Positions 36,194-45,143 of a DNA stretch of 64,000 nucleotides are shown piece by piece (positions within the stretch are counted from its first letter, which is position 1; the number at the start of each line of letters is the position of its first letter). The notes beneath the pieces were generated by a model that was given only the letters and a program-made list of their open reading frames with translations, was not told where the DNA came from and searched no databases. The stretch is from contig CAILUV010000028.1 in the NCBI GenBank assembly GCA_903837555.1, forward strand, positions 1 to 64,000, written 5' to 3'. Made by a program: the position numbers and the translations under genes. This DNA is from an uncultured Alphaproteobacteria bacterium (GTDB taxonomy: Bacteria > Pseudomonadota > Alphaproteobacteria > Micropepsales > Micropepsaceae).

Positions 36194-37269
36194 GAGAATA
36201 CCAGAGTCATGCCGATGAGAATGGATGCCAGCGCGGGTGCTGTTGCCGCCAGCAATATGGGCACCGCGCCGGAACGGCCCAGCACGGTGGTGAGATCCTG
36301 GAAGAAGAACACGGCAAAGCCCGCCGCCGCGCTCATCAAGATGACCTTGGTCAGGCCGATGTCGCGTCCAAAGCGCAGCGAAAAGCTGGCCGCCATGAAC
36401 ACCATCGCTGCGAACAGCGCGGGCAGGGCATAGAGGCTGTAGAGATAAAGCTGGTAACGCGTGGCGGAAAATCCTGCGGCCTGGGCGGCGCGGATATAGC
36501 CGGGCAGGTCCCAGAAAGACAGCGTGTCGGGCGAGGCCGAGCTTTCCACGATCTGCTCCGGCGTCAGCGTGGTGTCGAGACGATAGCTGGCATGATGCTT
36601 GGGCGAGCCCTGCGGCCCGGAAACCCAGGCATCGTTCATCGTCCAGTAGCCGTCATGGAGCTGCGCAGATTTGGCGTCGATGCGGCCGGTGAAGCGGTCG
36701 CCCGCGCCGTACAGGAAAACCACCACGTCCTGCAGATGCTCGCCCTGCCGCGCCACGCGCAGGGCGTGGATCACCGACTGCTGGGTTTCGTCGCCCTGGC
36801 GCAGCCACAGCCCGTTGATCGACACCGAAAGCTGGGATTCCAGTCCCTTGACGTAGCGCGCTTCCAGGCCCGCGAACTCCGAGAACATTCGCGCGGAAAT
36901 CGGCGTGAAGATCGTCACCACGAACACGCCGATCAGCACCGCCACCGTCAAGGGCGGCATCAGGAAATCCCAGGCCGAGACGCCGGCGGCGCGCGTCGCC
37001 ACCAGCTCGCGGCTGCGCGCCAGCCGGACGAACGTGAAAACGCCGCCCAGCAGGATGGCGAAGGGCAGAATCTTCTGCCCCAGATTGGGAAGCTGCAGAA
37101 ACGCCATGCCGATCGCCACCGAGGTGGAGACATTGTGCCCGGCAGTGCGGTTCAGAAGATCGACGATGTCGATCGACAGGGCCAGCACCAGGAAGATGGC
37201 GTAAACCGTCGCGAACCCGATCAGGAATTGCACGGCAAGATAACGATACAGCGTCCAGGACCAGCTCAT
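36178..37269 (-). CDS. lptG: LPS export ABC permease LptG
   Basis: Inner-membrane permease of the LptB2FG exporter. The 363-residue chain starts TLYRYLAVQFLIGFATVYAIFLVLALSID, with six predicted helices and a large periplasmic beta-jellyroll between helices 3 and 4 (about residues 125-265). YjgP/YjgQ family features such as LARSRELVATRAAGVS are present. ATG overlaps the lptF stop (4 bases). The gene ends inside a terminator hairpin. Confidence 0.94.
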   Translation of the reverse strand: MSWSWTLYRYLAVQFLIGFATVYAIFLVLALSIDIVDLLNRTAGHNVSTSVAIGMAFLQLPNLGQKILPFAILLGGVFTFVRLARSRELVATRAAGVSAWDFLMPPLTVAVLIGVFVVTIFTPISARMFSEFAGLEARYVKGLESQLSVSINGLWLRQGDETQQSVIHALRVARQGEHLQDVVVFLYGAGDRFTGRIDAKSAQLHDGYWTMNDAWVSGPQGSPKHHASYRLDTTLTPEQIVESSASPDTLSFWDLPGYIRAAQAAGFSATRYQLYLYSLYALPALFAAMVFMAASFSLRFGRDIGLTKVILMSAAAGFAVFFFQDLTTVLGRSGAVPILLAATAPALASILIGMTLVFSQEDG

Positions 37270-38438
37270 GCCGGGGCCTGTAACTGGCGCCGCGCCAGGA
37301 TGGAAGTGGGACTATAGCCCGCCAGCACCGCGATCGCGGCGCCCGCGCCCAAAAGCGGCAAAAGATAGAACAGCGACACCAGCGCGGGATGGCGCTGGGC
37401 CAGTCCCATGATGCCGTAACCGGCGATGCGCAGGCCCGCCGCCGCCAGGCTCGCCATCGTCAGGCGCAGCGCGATGCTGCCGCGCTGGCGCCGCCCGCGC
37501 ATGACTGCCGCCAGCGCGATCATGGCGAAGGCGATGGCATAGAGTGGCTGCGACAGGCGGTTATGGCCTTCGGCGAAGAACTGGTTGCGGGTGCGCTCGT
37601 CCACGTCCGGCTCGGGGGGCCAGAACAGTTCGCTCAGATACCGTTCCGGCATCTTGCGCAGCGTGTTGCGCGTGGGCCCGGCGAACTGGTCAAGGTTGAT
37701 GGTGTGGCTTTTGTAGTTGAGCACCGAAAGCTGCTTGCCGCCCTGTTCGCTCATCTCGACAGTGCCGTCGAGCATGATCAGGCGCGTGCCGACGGGTGTC
37801 TGGGCGAGAATGCCTTTCTCGGCCAGGTAGGTGATGGGGCGCTTCCGGTCGCGATTGTCGTGCACCAGAATGCCCTTGATGTCGCCATTGCTGCCCAGCG
37901 CGCGGATGAAGACGGTCAGTCCTTGCGTGGGCGTGTTGAAATCGCCTTCGTTGAGCAGCGCGCCCGCCATGTCGGCGCGAATGTCCATCACCTTGTCGCG
38001 CAGGGCGCGCTGGCCCGCCGGCATCAGCCACAGGGCGCAAAGGTAGGTTAGCAGCATCACGATGCCCGCCGCCGCCAGCACCGGCATGGCAAGCTGGCGC
38101 AGCGAAAAGCCGGCGGACGCCATCGCCACCAGCTCGCTCTCGCCCGACAGGCGGTGCAGGGTGAACAGCGCCGCGAAGAAAAAGGCGATGGGCATGATGA
38201 TCATCAGCAGCGTGGGCAGCAGCAGCAGGATCAGGTAGAGGAAGGTGGGGGCCGACTGGCCGCGATTGATCACCAGGTTGAGCAGCGGCAGGATGTTGAC
38301 CAGCCACACCACGCTGGTGAGCAGGAAGGTCAGCATCGCTACCGGCCCGATGAGCTGGCCCAGCAGGTATACGGATAGCCGCCGTGGGCGCAGGGCGCCT
38401 GGCAGCCTTCCGGGCGCTTTGGGACGCGCGCTTCCCAT
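37266..38438 (-). CDS. lptF: LPS export ABC permease LptF
   Basis: Partner permease of LptG. SVYLLGQLIGPVAMLTFLLTSVVWL is the first helix; FFAALFTLHRLSGESELVAMASAGFSLRQLAMPV is the coupling-helix region. 390 residues, with an N-terminal basic extension (about 20 residues). Divergent from pepA across a 98-base gap, the common alphaproteobacterial arrangement. Confidence 0.94.
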   Translation of the reverse strand: MGSARPKAPGRLPGALRPRRLSVYLLGQLIGPVAMLTFLLTSVVWLVNILPLLNLVINRGQSAPTFLYLILLLLPTLLMIIMPIAFFFAALFTLHRLSGESELVAMASAGFSLRQLAMPVLAAAGIVMLLTYLCALWLMPAGQRALRDKVMDIRADMAGALLNEGDFNTPTQGLTVFIRALGSNGDIKGILVHDNRDRKRPITYLAEKGILAQTPVGTRLIMLDGTVEMSEQGGKQLSVLNYKSHTINLDQFAGPTRNTLRKMPERYLSELFWPPEPDVDERTRNQFFAEGHNRLSQPLYAIAFAMIALAAVMRGRRQRGSIALRLTMASLAAAGLRIAGYGIMGLAQRHPALVSLFYLLPLLGAGAAIAVLAGYSPTSILARRQLQAPA

Positions 38439-38536
38439 GGCCTTAGGCCCCTTCTTGGAGGTCGGCGTGGATTCGACCTAAACTAGCACCAGAGTTCAAC
38501 TTTTCGCCAATTCCCCGCCTGTTTCGGAGATATAGC

Positions 38537-40039
38537 ATGCAGATTTCCTTTGTCGCGCCCTCGAATATCGCCGCAGGTGCCTGGGTGGTGGGGGCGACCG
38601 ATGGGTCCGTCCTGCTGCCGGCGGCGGTGCGCGCCGACAAGGCATCCGGCGGGGCCCTGACCCGCGCCCTGAAATCCTCCAGCTTCACCGGCAAGGCCGG
38701 GCAGATGCTGGAAGTGCTGGCGCCCGCCGGGCTGGCCGCTTCGCGGCTGCTGCTGGTGGGGTTGGGCAAGCCCGAAAGCGTGGACGAAAAGGGGCTGGAG
38801 ACGCTGGGCGCGCAGATCGTGGCGCGGCTGTATGCCGGCGGGGAAACTGCGGCCAGCCTGGAAGTCGAACTGCCCAAAGGCTCGAAGGTGAAGAAGCCGG
38901 AAGCCGCCGCGCATCTGGTATTCGGCGCGCGGCTGCGCAGCTATGCCTTCGACAAGTATCGCACCCGCAATCTGGACGAGTATGTGAAGAAGCTGACGAC
39001 GCTGCGCGTCGTTACGTCGGACACGACAGCGGCGAAGAAGGCCTTTGCCGGCCTGTCGGCGGTGGCGGACGGCATTTTTCTCGCCCGCGATCTGGTGAAC
39101 GAGCCGCCGAACATTCTGCATCCCGAGGAATTCGCCCGCCGCGCCAAAACGCTACTGACCAAGCTGGGCGTGAAGGTCGAAATCCTCGGCGAAGCCGAGA
39201 TGAAGAAGCAGGGCTTCGGCGCGCTTCTGGGTGTGGGCAAGGGCAGCGCGCGCGAAAGCCAGTTAGTGGTGATGCAGTGGCATGGCGCGCCCAAGACGAA
39301 GAAGGCCCAGCCCATCGCCTTTGTCGGCAAGGGCGTGTGTTTCGACTCCGGCGGTCTGTCGCTGAAGCCGGGCGGCGGCATGATGGGCATGAAGGGCGAC
39401 ATGGCGGGCGCGGCCTGCGTCACCGGCACCATGCTGGCGCTGGCGGCGCGCAAGGCGAAGGTCAATGTCGTGGGCGTGATCGGGCTGGTGGAAAACATGC
39501 CCAGCGGCGATGCCACGCGTCCTGACGACGTGCTGACGTCACTGTCGGGCCAGACCATCGAAGTGCTGAACACCGATGCCGAAGGCCGCCTGGTGCTGGC
39601 CGATGCGCTGACCTACACGCAGCGCCGCTTCAAGCCGAAATTCGTCATCGATCTGGCGACGCTGACCGGCGCCATCGTGCAGACGCTGGGCTTCGAACAT
39701 GCCGGCGTCTTTTCCAATGACGATCAGCTCGTGCAGCGCATCCAGGCGGCGGGCCGCTACACCGGCGAGCGGGTGTGGCAGCTTCCGCTCGATCCCTTCT
39801 ATGACAAGATGATCCGCTCCAAGATCGCCGACATGAAGAATATCGGCGGCGGCAATTCCGGCGCCATCAGCGCCGCCCAGTTCCTGCTGCGCTTCATCGA
39901 GAAGACGCCCTGGGCGCATCTGGATATTGCGGGTGTCGCCTGGCAGGACGGCGAGCAGAAGCCGACCATTCCAAGCTGGGGCACCGGCTGGGGCGTCAGG
40001 TTGCTGAACCGGATGGTGAAGGAACACTATGAAAACTAG
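38537..40039 (+). CDS. pepA: Leucyl aminopeptidase (M17)
   Basis: Hexameric metallo-aminopeptidase; in E. coli PepA also binds DNA at Xer sites. The catalytic core shows FVGKGVCFDSGGLSLKPGGGM, MKGDMAGAA and the signature NTDAEGRLVLADAL. 500 residues, normal. GGAGATATAGC precedes the ATG. Confidence 0.96.
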   Translation: MQISFVAPSNIAAGAWVVGATDGSVLLPAAVRADKASGGALTRALKSSSFTGKAGQMLEVLAPAGLAASRLLLVGLGKPESVDEKGLETLGAQIVARLYAGGETAASLEVELPKGSKVKKPEAAAHLVFGARLRSYAFDKYRTRNLDEYVKKLTTLRVVTSDTTAAKKAFAGLSAVADGIFLARDLVNEPPNILHPEEFARRAKTLLTKLGVKVEILGEAEMKKQGFGALLGVGKGSARESQLVVMQWHGAPKTKKAQPIAFVGKGVCFDSGGLSLKPGGGMMGMKGDMAGAACVTGTMLALAARKAKVNVVGVIGLVENMPSGDATRPDDVLTSLSGQTIEVLNTDAEGRLVLADALTYTQRRFKPKFVIDLATLTGAIVQTLGFEHAGVFSNDDQLVQRIQAAGRYTGERVWQLPLDPFYDKMIRSKIADMKNIGGGNSGAISAAQFLLRFIEKTPWAHLDIAGVAWQDGEQKPTIPSWGTGWGVRLLNRMVKEHYEN

Positions 40040-40042
40040 TCT

Positions 40043-40112
40043 CCATGGCCGGACTTGATCCGGCCATCCATGCGGAAAGAAAGTTGGATGGACGGATCAA
40101 GTCCGGCCATGG
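40043..40112. repeat. Palindromic intergenic element (REP/RPE-like), pepA-holC gap
   Basis: Arms 40043-40070 and 40085-40112 are 28-bp inverted repeats with one mismatch around a 14-base loop. Each arm also contains an inner palindrome (GGCCGGACTTGATCCGGCC on the left). Such GGCCGG-x-x-TTGA-TCCGGCC elements are frequent in intergenic regions of alphaproteobacterial genomes; when falsely translated they give the familiar MAGSSPAM peptide, seen here on the - strand. It may also work as a transcription stop after pepA. Confidence 0.85.
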
Positions 40113-40123
40113 TGAGTTGATGA

Positions 40124-40582
40124 ATGACTGAAACGCTTTTCTATCATCTGGAGCGCCGTTCGCTCGAAGACGTGCTGCCCGGTCTGGTCGGCAAGTCGCT
40201 GGAACGTGGTTGGCGGGCGGCGATCCGCACCGATTCCAGCGAGTGGTCTGACGCGCTCGACACACTGCTGTGGACCTATGACGACCAAAGCTTCCTGCCG
40301 CATGCGCAGGTCGGTGACGGCGATGATGCCCAGCAGCCGGTGCTGATCACGGTGGAAGAGGGCAATCCCAATTCGGCCCAGATTGTTTTTTATGTCGGCG
40401 GCGCCATGCCGTCCGACTGGACGGCGTTGGGCGATCTGGCACGGGTCGTGTTGCTGTTCGACGGGCGGGACGAAGCCACCCTGGCCCGCGCCCGCGCCGC
40501 CTGGAAAGACGCCAAGGCCGGTGGTCACGATGTGACCTACTGGAAAGAACAACCGAACGGAAAGTTCGAAAAGCAGGGTTGA
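40124..40582 (+). CDS. holC: DNA polymerase III subunit chi
   Basis: Clamp-loader accessory that links polymerase III to SSB. The 152 residues fit the HolC family: TLFYHLERRSLEDVLPGLVGKSLERGWRAAIRT, DTLLWTYDDQSFLPHAQ and a C-terminal EATLARARAAWKDAKAGGHDVTYWKE. It follows pepA, the usual alphaproteobacterial neighbour. Confidence 0.93.
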   Translation: MTETLFYHLERRSLEDVLPGLVGKSLERGWRAAIRTDSSEWSDALDTLLWTYDDQSFLPHAQVGDGDDAQQPVLITVEEGNPNSAQIVFYVGGAMPSDWTALGDLARVVLLFDGRDEATLARARAAWKDAKAGGHDVTYWKEQPNGKFEKQG

Positions 40583-40586
40583 TAGC

Positions 40587-41381
40587 GTGGGTTATTTCAG
40601 TCCGTGGATGATCGGCAGTTTCCTCATCAGCCTGGCGATGGCCTGGCACATCATCCGCACCGGCCGTTCGCCCATGTGGCTGATGAGCCTGGCGATGGCG
40701 TCGCTGCTCAGCTTTGCGGGCATGGCCTTGATTAGCTGGCTCGCAACCATCGGCATATGGATCGGCTATCTGTTCGTCGCCGTTATCCCCGACCTGCTCA
40801 AATCGGACTCCGCACGGCGCTTCAGGGCGGGCGTGGTCAAGGTCACTGATCCGGGCCGCGACTATCGCGTCGCCAAGCGCAATGTCGATCTGGTGGGATC
40901 GGTGGATTCCAAGCGCGCGCTGGCGGAAGAGTGCATTCGGGGCGGGCGTTTCGGCGACGCCATTGAACTGTATGAAAGCGCCATGGAGGGGCCGCTGGGC
41001 GCGTCCGATCCGGCGCTGCTCAAGGGTTTGGGCCGGGCGCGGATGCTGTCTGGTGACGGGCCGGGCGCCGAAGCGTCTTTCGTGAAACTGAAGGAAGTCG
41101 ATCCCGCCGCCTTCGATGCCGATGCCGAACTGGATTACGCCCGCGCCCTGGCGCTGCAGGGCAAGAATGAAGAAGCAGTGGCGCAATATGAAAAAGTGGT
41201 GAGCCGTTATCCGGGCGAGGAAGCCCGCGCGCGCTTTGGACTTCTATTGGAAAGCATGGGGCAGGCGAGCCGCGCCCAGGCCTTGTTCGCGGAAATCCTC
41301 GCCTCGGTGGAAGGCGCGCCATCCTATTATCGCAGCCGCCAGCGCGAATGGGTCGCGCTGGCGAAGTCGCACATCAAGTAA
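40587..41381 (+). CDS. TPR-repeat membrane protein
   Basis: 264 residues from GTG 40587, 4 bases after holC. Two to three N-terminal hydrophobic helices (residues 7-23, 29-72) precede a soluble domain with TPR-like units (AEECIRGGRFGDAIELYESAM, LKGLGRARMLSGDGPGAEASF, LDYARALALQGKNEEAVAQYEKV). Function unknown; probably a scaffold. It overlaps the convergent MFS gene by 8 bases. Confidence 0.8.
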   Translation: MGYFSPWMIGSFLISLAMAWHIIRTGRSPMWLMSLAMASLLSFAGMALISWLATIGIWIGYLFVAVIPDLLKSDSARRFRAGVVKVTDPGRDYRVAKRNVDLVGSVDSKRALAEECIRGGRFGDAIELYESAMEGPLGASDPALLKGLGRARMLSGDGPGAEASFVKLKEVDPAAFDADAELDYARALALQGKNEEAVAQYEKVVSRYPGEEARARFGLLLESMGQASRAQALFAEILASVEGAPSYYRSRQREWVALAKSHIK

Positions 41382-42642
41382 TCCGTTTGCCGCGCGGCGC
41401 CACGGCGTAACAGCACGCGCCGATCAGGCAGATTGCGCACAGTCCCAGCAGGCCCGCCGTGTTGTTGGCGAATGCGGCGTCCAGCGCCGCGCGCAGGTTG
41501 GGCGCGGCAAAGCCGCCCAGATTGCCGATGGCGTTGATCAGTCCGATGCCACCCGCCAATGCCGCGCCGCTCAGGATTGCGGTCGGCATGGTCCAGAACA
41601 TCGCCGGTGCCACGATCAGGCCGCTGGCGGCGATGGTCAGCGCGATCATCGCGACAATGGGCGAACTGGTGAGTGCCGAAACCGCCAGCGCGCAACCCGA
41701 CAGCGCCAACGCCATGGCGCCAACCGGGCGGGCATTGCCGCGCGCGTCGCACCAGCGCGGCAATATGGTCACCGCCACCAGCGCTGCCGCCCACGGGATA
41801 GCCGAGACCAGTCCGACCTCCAGGCCGACACTCGTGCCCAGGATGCGCCCGATCTGTGTGGGCAGGAAAAAGGTCAGGCCGTAAAAGCCGGCCTGAATCA
41901 GGAAATAGACCAGTGCCAGGAACAGCACGCGCGGATTGCGCAGCGTCTTCCAAACGCTGGCATGTTCGCGGCTTTCATTGTCTTTCTGCAGTTCAGCCTG
42001 CAGCACCGCTTTTTCATCGTCGCTCAGCCATGTCGCCTTTTGCGGGCCGTCCTTCAGCAGCCACAGCACTGCAATGCCGCCGATCGAAGCGGCCAGGCCT
42101 TCGACGATGAACATGATCTGCCAGCCATGCAGGCCGAACGCGTCATGCGCCACCAACTGTCCCGATATCGGACCGCCAAAGGTCAGTGCCAGTGGCGCGC
42201 CGTAAAAGAACATGCCGACCGACCGCGCCCGCGCCGAGGCCGGATACCAATAGGTGAGGTAATAGATCACGCCGGGAAAGAAACCTGCCTCGGCCATGCC
42301 CAGCAGGAAGCGGATGACATAATAAGATGTGGGGCCCTGCACGAAGGCAGTCGCCGCCGAGATCAGGCCCCAGGTAATCATGATGCGCGCCAGCCAGACC
42401 CGCGCGCCGATGCGGTGCAGGATCAGGTTGGACGGCACTTCCAGCACCGCATAACCGATGAAAAATACGGACGCGCCAAAGGCGAAGGCCGCGGCGCCGA
42501 TGCCGGCATCGGTTTCCAGGCCCTCGCGTGCGAAACCCACATTGGCCCGGTCCAGAAATGCCAGCATGTACATCATCAGAAGTGTCGGCATCAGGTTGCG
42601 ATGCAGCTTGGGTATGATGCTGGAAAGCTGCGCCTGGGCCAT
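41374..42642 (-). CDS. MFS transporter, ACS family
   Basis: 422-residue, 12-helix carrier starting MAQAQLSSIIPKLHRNLMPTLLMMYMLAFLDRANVGFA. FFIGYAVLEVPSNLILHRIGARVW and GMAEAGFFPGVIYYLTYWYP match the two MFS genes near 20-22 kb, so all are ACS-family organic anion transporters. The start 42642 is where the family pattern begins; upstream codons overlap the ABC-F region and look non-coding. Substrate unknown. Confidence 0.9.
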   Translation of the reverse strand: MAQAQLSSIIPKLHRNLMPTLLMMYMLAFLDRANVGFAREGLETDAGIGAAAFAFGASVFFIGYAVLEVPSNLILHRIGARVWLARIMITWGLISAATAFVQGPTSYYVIRFLLGMAEAGFFPGVIYYLTYWYPASARARSVGMFFYGAPLALTFGGPISGQLVAHDAFGLHGWQIMFIVEGLAASIGGIAVLWLLKDGPQKATWLSDDEKAVLQAELQKDNESREHASVWKTLRNPRVLFLALVYFLIQAGFYGLTFFLPTQIGRILGTSVGLEVGLVSAIPWAAALVAVTILPRWCDARGNARPVGAMALALSGCALAVSALTSSPIVAMIALTIAASGLIVAPAMFWTMPTAILSGAALAGGIGLINAIGNLGGFAAPNLRAALDAAFANNTAGLLGLCAICLIGACCYAVAPRGKRIT

Positions 42643-42704
42643 TGCCGACCGTCCTGTTCTTGTTATGGGCGGCGTCAGTCTAACAACAACGGCGCGCGGC
42701 GCGG

Positions 42705-44582
42705 TCAGATATTTTCGGCCTCGTAGGCTTCGGTGGCGGCCAGCCATGCCTTCTCGGCCGCTTCGAGCTTGCGCACCGCATCGGCGCGCTTCTTGGAGAC
42801 CGACGCCGCCTTGCCAGGGTCTCTGCTGAACAGCAGCGGGTCGGACAGGCTCTTGTCCAGCTTGGCGATCTCGTCATTCAGCGCGGCGATCTGGGATTCG
42901 GCGGCTGTGACCTTGTCCTTCAGCGGCTTGAGCTGGATGCGCTTCTCGGCATTGCTGCGGCGGGCTTCTTCCTTGTTGACCTTGGGCGCGGGTTCTTCGA
43001 CGCGCCGGGTCGGCGCGTTGGTGCCCGTCAGCAGGAATTTGCGGTAATCGTCCAGGTCGCCTTCGAATGGCGTCACCTTGCCATCGGCCACCAGCAGCAG
43101 CCGGTCGGCGGTAGCTTCCACCAGACGGCGATCATGGCTGACCAAAATCACCGCGCCGTCGAAATCGTTCAGCGCGGTCAGCAATTCGTTGCGCGCGTCG
43201 ATGTCCAGATGGTTGGTGGGCTCGTCGAGAATGAGAAGGTTGGGTTTGTCCAGCGTGGCCAGCGCCAGCATCAGCCGCGCGCGTTCGCCGCCCGACAGCT
43301 TGCCGACGGCGGTGTTCTGCTTGTCCTGGGCAAAGCCGAAGCCGCCAAGCTGGCCGCGCACCTGTTCCAGCGTCAGCTTGGGGCGCATGCGCTGCAGCGT
43401 GACGATCGGCGTGACGCTGGTGTCGAGTTCTTCGGCCTGATGCTGGGCGAAATAGCCGACGACCAGCTTGCGCGCGGGCGTGAATTCGCCGCCCATCGCC
43501 TGCAGCTTGCCCGCCAGCAGCTTGGCCATGGTGGATTTGCCGTTGCCGTTCTTGCCCAACAGCGCGACGCGGTCTGCCGGATCAAAGCGGAAGGACATGT
43601 TGGTCAGGATCGGCTTGCCGGCTTCATAGCCGACGCTGGCGCGGTCCATGGTGATCAGCGGCGGCGAAGCCGGCGTGGCCTCTGGGATGCGGATCGGCGC
43701 GACATGCTCGTCGGGCGGCACGTCCGTTATCGCCATCTTGGCCAGCGCCTTCATGCGGCTTTGCGCCTGCGCCGCCTTGGCGGCGGACGCCTTGAAGCGG
43801 TCCACGAACTTCTGCATGTGGACGCGGGCCGCTTCCTGCTTTTTCGCGAAGGCCAGGTCGTTGGCGCGGGCCGCGGCGCGGGTGGCCATGAAGGTGTCGT
43901 AGCCGCCGGTGTAGAGCTTCAGCTTGCCGCGCTCCAGATGCAGGATGAATTCGCAGCCCGTGTTCAGCAGGTCGCGGTCATGGCTGACGATCAGGATGGT
44001 GCCGCGATATTTCTGGATGAAGTTCTCCAGCCACAGCACGCCTTCCAGATCGAGATAGTTGGTCGGTTCGTCCAGCAGCAGAAGATCGGGCGCCGAAAAC
44101 AGGATCACGGCCAGCGCCACGCGCATGCGCCAGCCGCCAGAAAACTCCTTGCAGGGGCGAAGCTGGTCCTCGGCGGAAAAACCCAGACCGGCCAGAATTT
44201 CTGCGGCGCGCGCCGGCGCGGTATAGGCGTCGATCGCTTCGAGGCGATGATAGATGTCACCCAGCTTGTGGCCGTCGGTTTCGTGCTCGGCCTGCGCCAG
44301 TAGCTCCAGCCGTTCGGGATCGGCTTCCAGCACGGTGTCGATCAGGCTGGTATCGGTGCCCGGCGCTTCCTGCGCCACCGCGCCGACGCGCCAGGCGTTG
44401 GGCCAGCTTACCTCGCCATCGTCGGGCTGCAGCCGCCCCAGAATGACATTGAACAGGGTGGATTTGCCCGCCCCGTTGCGGCCCACCAGGCCGATGCGGC
44501 GGCCCGCGGGCAGGTTGGCGGTTGCGCCGGACAGGATTTCCCGCCCGGCGATACGCACCACAATGTTATCAATCGCCAGCAT
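42705..44582 (-). CDS. ABC-F family ATPase
   Basis: Soluble protein with two ABC domains and no membrane part, 625 residues. Domain 1: GRNGAGKST, FSGGWRMRVALA, LLLDEPTNYLD. Domain 2: GKNGNGKST, LSGGERARLML, LILDEPTNHLD. Between them lies the P-site-tRNA-interaction-type linker rich in Lys and Ala, and a charged coiled coil ends the chain. Members act on the ribosome as translation factors. The exact subgroup (YheS- or Uup-like) cannot be settled by eye; no resistance context is present. Confidence 0.92.
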   Translation of the reverse strand: MLAIDNIVVRIAGREILSGATANLPAGRRIGLVGRNGAGKSTLFNVILGRLQPDDGEVSWPNAWRVGAVAQEAPGTDTSLIDTVLEADPERLELLAQAEHETDGHKLGDIYHRLEAIDAYTAPARAAEILAGLGFSAEDQLRPCKEFSGGWRMRVALAVILFSAPDLLLLDEPTNYLDLEGVLWLENFIQKYRGTILIVSHDRDLLNTGCEFILHLERGKLKLYTGGYDTFMATRAAARANDLAFAKKQEAARVHMQKFVDRFKASAAKAAQAQSRMKALAKMAITDVPPDEHVAPIRIPEATPASPPLITMDRASVGYEAGKPILTNMSFRFDPADRVALLGKNGNGKSTMAKLLAGKLQAMGGEFTPARKLVVGYFAQHQAEELDTSVTPIVTLQRMRPKLTLEQVRGQLGGFGFAQDKQNTAVGKLSGGERARLMLALATLDKPNLLILDEPTNHLDIDARNELLTALNDFDGAVILVSHDRRLVEATADRLLLVADGKVTPFEGDLDDYRKFLLTGTNAPTRRVEEPAPKVNKEEARRSNAEKRIQLKPLKDKVTAAESQIAALNDEIAKLDKSLSDPLLFSRDPGKAASVSKKRADAVRKLEAAEKAWLAATEAYEAENI

Positions 44583-44604
44583 TTGTGGGGCCTTATAACG
44601 ATGC

Positions 44605-44633
44605 TTGCCCTAGGCGCAATCACAATGCATAAC
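44605..44633 (+). promoter_or_regulatory. Candidate promoter for ndk
   Basis: TTGCCC (44605-44610) and CATAAC (44628-44633) are separated by 17 bases, about 30 bases upstream of the ndk ATG. The region is the divergent gap with the ABC-F gene, whose own promoter would read the other way. Confidence 0.4.
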
Positions 44634-44662
44634 CCCGCCGCTTTAACTTTTTTGGAGTTTCC

Positions 44663-45085
44663 ATGGCTGTCGAGCGCACCCTTTCGATCATCAAGCCGGA
44701 CGCCACGCGCCGGAACCTGACCGGCAAGATCATTGCCAAGTTCGAGGAAGCGGGCCTCAAGGTCGTGGCCTCGCGCCGCCTGAAGCTGTCGCAGGCCGAC
44801 GCCGAAGCGTTTTACGGCGTTCACAAGGAACGCCCCTTCTTCAAGGACCTGGTCAGCTTCATGATCTCGGGCCCGGTCGTGGTGCAGGTTTTGGAAGGCG
44901 AAGGCGCCATCCAGAAGAACCGCGACGTGATGGGCGCGACCAACCCGGCCAATGCCGCCCCCGGCACGATCCGCAAGGAATTCGCCGAAAGCATCGAAGC
45001 CAATTCGGTGCACGGTTCGGACGCTCCGGAAACCGCCGCCAACGAAATCAAGTTCTTCTTCCGCGACCTGGATATCGTCGGCTAA
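44663..45085 (+). CDS. ndk: Nucleoside diphosphate kinase
   Basis: Equilibrates NDP and NTP pools by a phosphohistidine intermediate. [21 protein letters not shown] at the start, [14 protein letters not shown], the Arg region [17 protein letters not shown] and [12 protein letters not shown] with the Ser near the family site are standard; the active His is in the NSVHGSD block. 140 residues. TTTGGAG precedes the ATG; a strong terminator follows. Confidence 0.97.
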   Translation: MAVERTLSIIKPDATRRNLTGKIIAKFEEAGLKVVASRRLKLSQADAEAFYGVHKERPFFKDLVSFMISGPVVVQVLEGEGAIQKNRDVMGATNPANAAPGTIRKEFAESIEANSVHGSDAPETAANEIKFFFRDLDIVG

Positions 45086-45110
45086 GTCGAGTTTCGACCG
45101 GTAACGTGAT

Positions 45111-45140
45111 AAAAGGCTCCCGCATCGCGGGAGCCTTTTT
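45111..45140 (+). terminator. Intrinsic terminator after ndk, overlapping the SDR ribosome binding site
   Basis: AAAAGGCTCCCGC-ATC-GCGGGAGCCTTTTT is a perfect 13-bp stem with a T-tract. The GGGAG in its right arm (45129-45133) also lies about 10 bases before the ATG of the next gene. Confidence 0.9.
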
Positions 45141-45143
45141 CGT

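Noticed and set aside
39996..40265. Small - strand frame ending in a MAGSSPAM-type peptide
   Set aside because: This peptide is the usual false translation of the palindromic repeat at 40043-40112.
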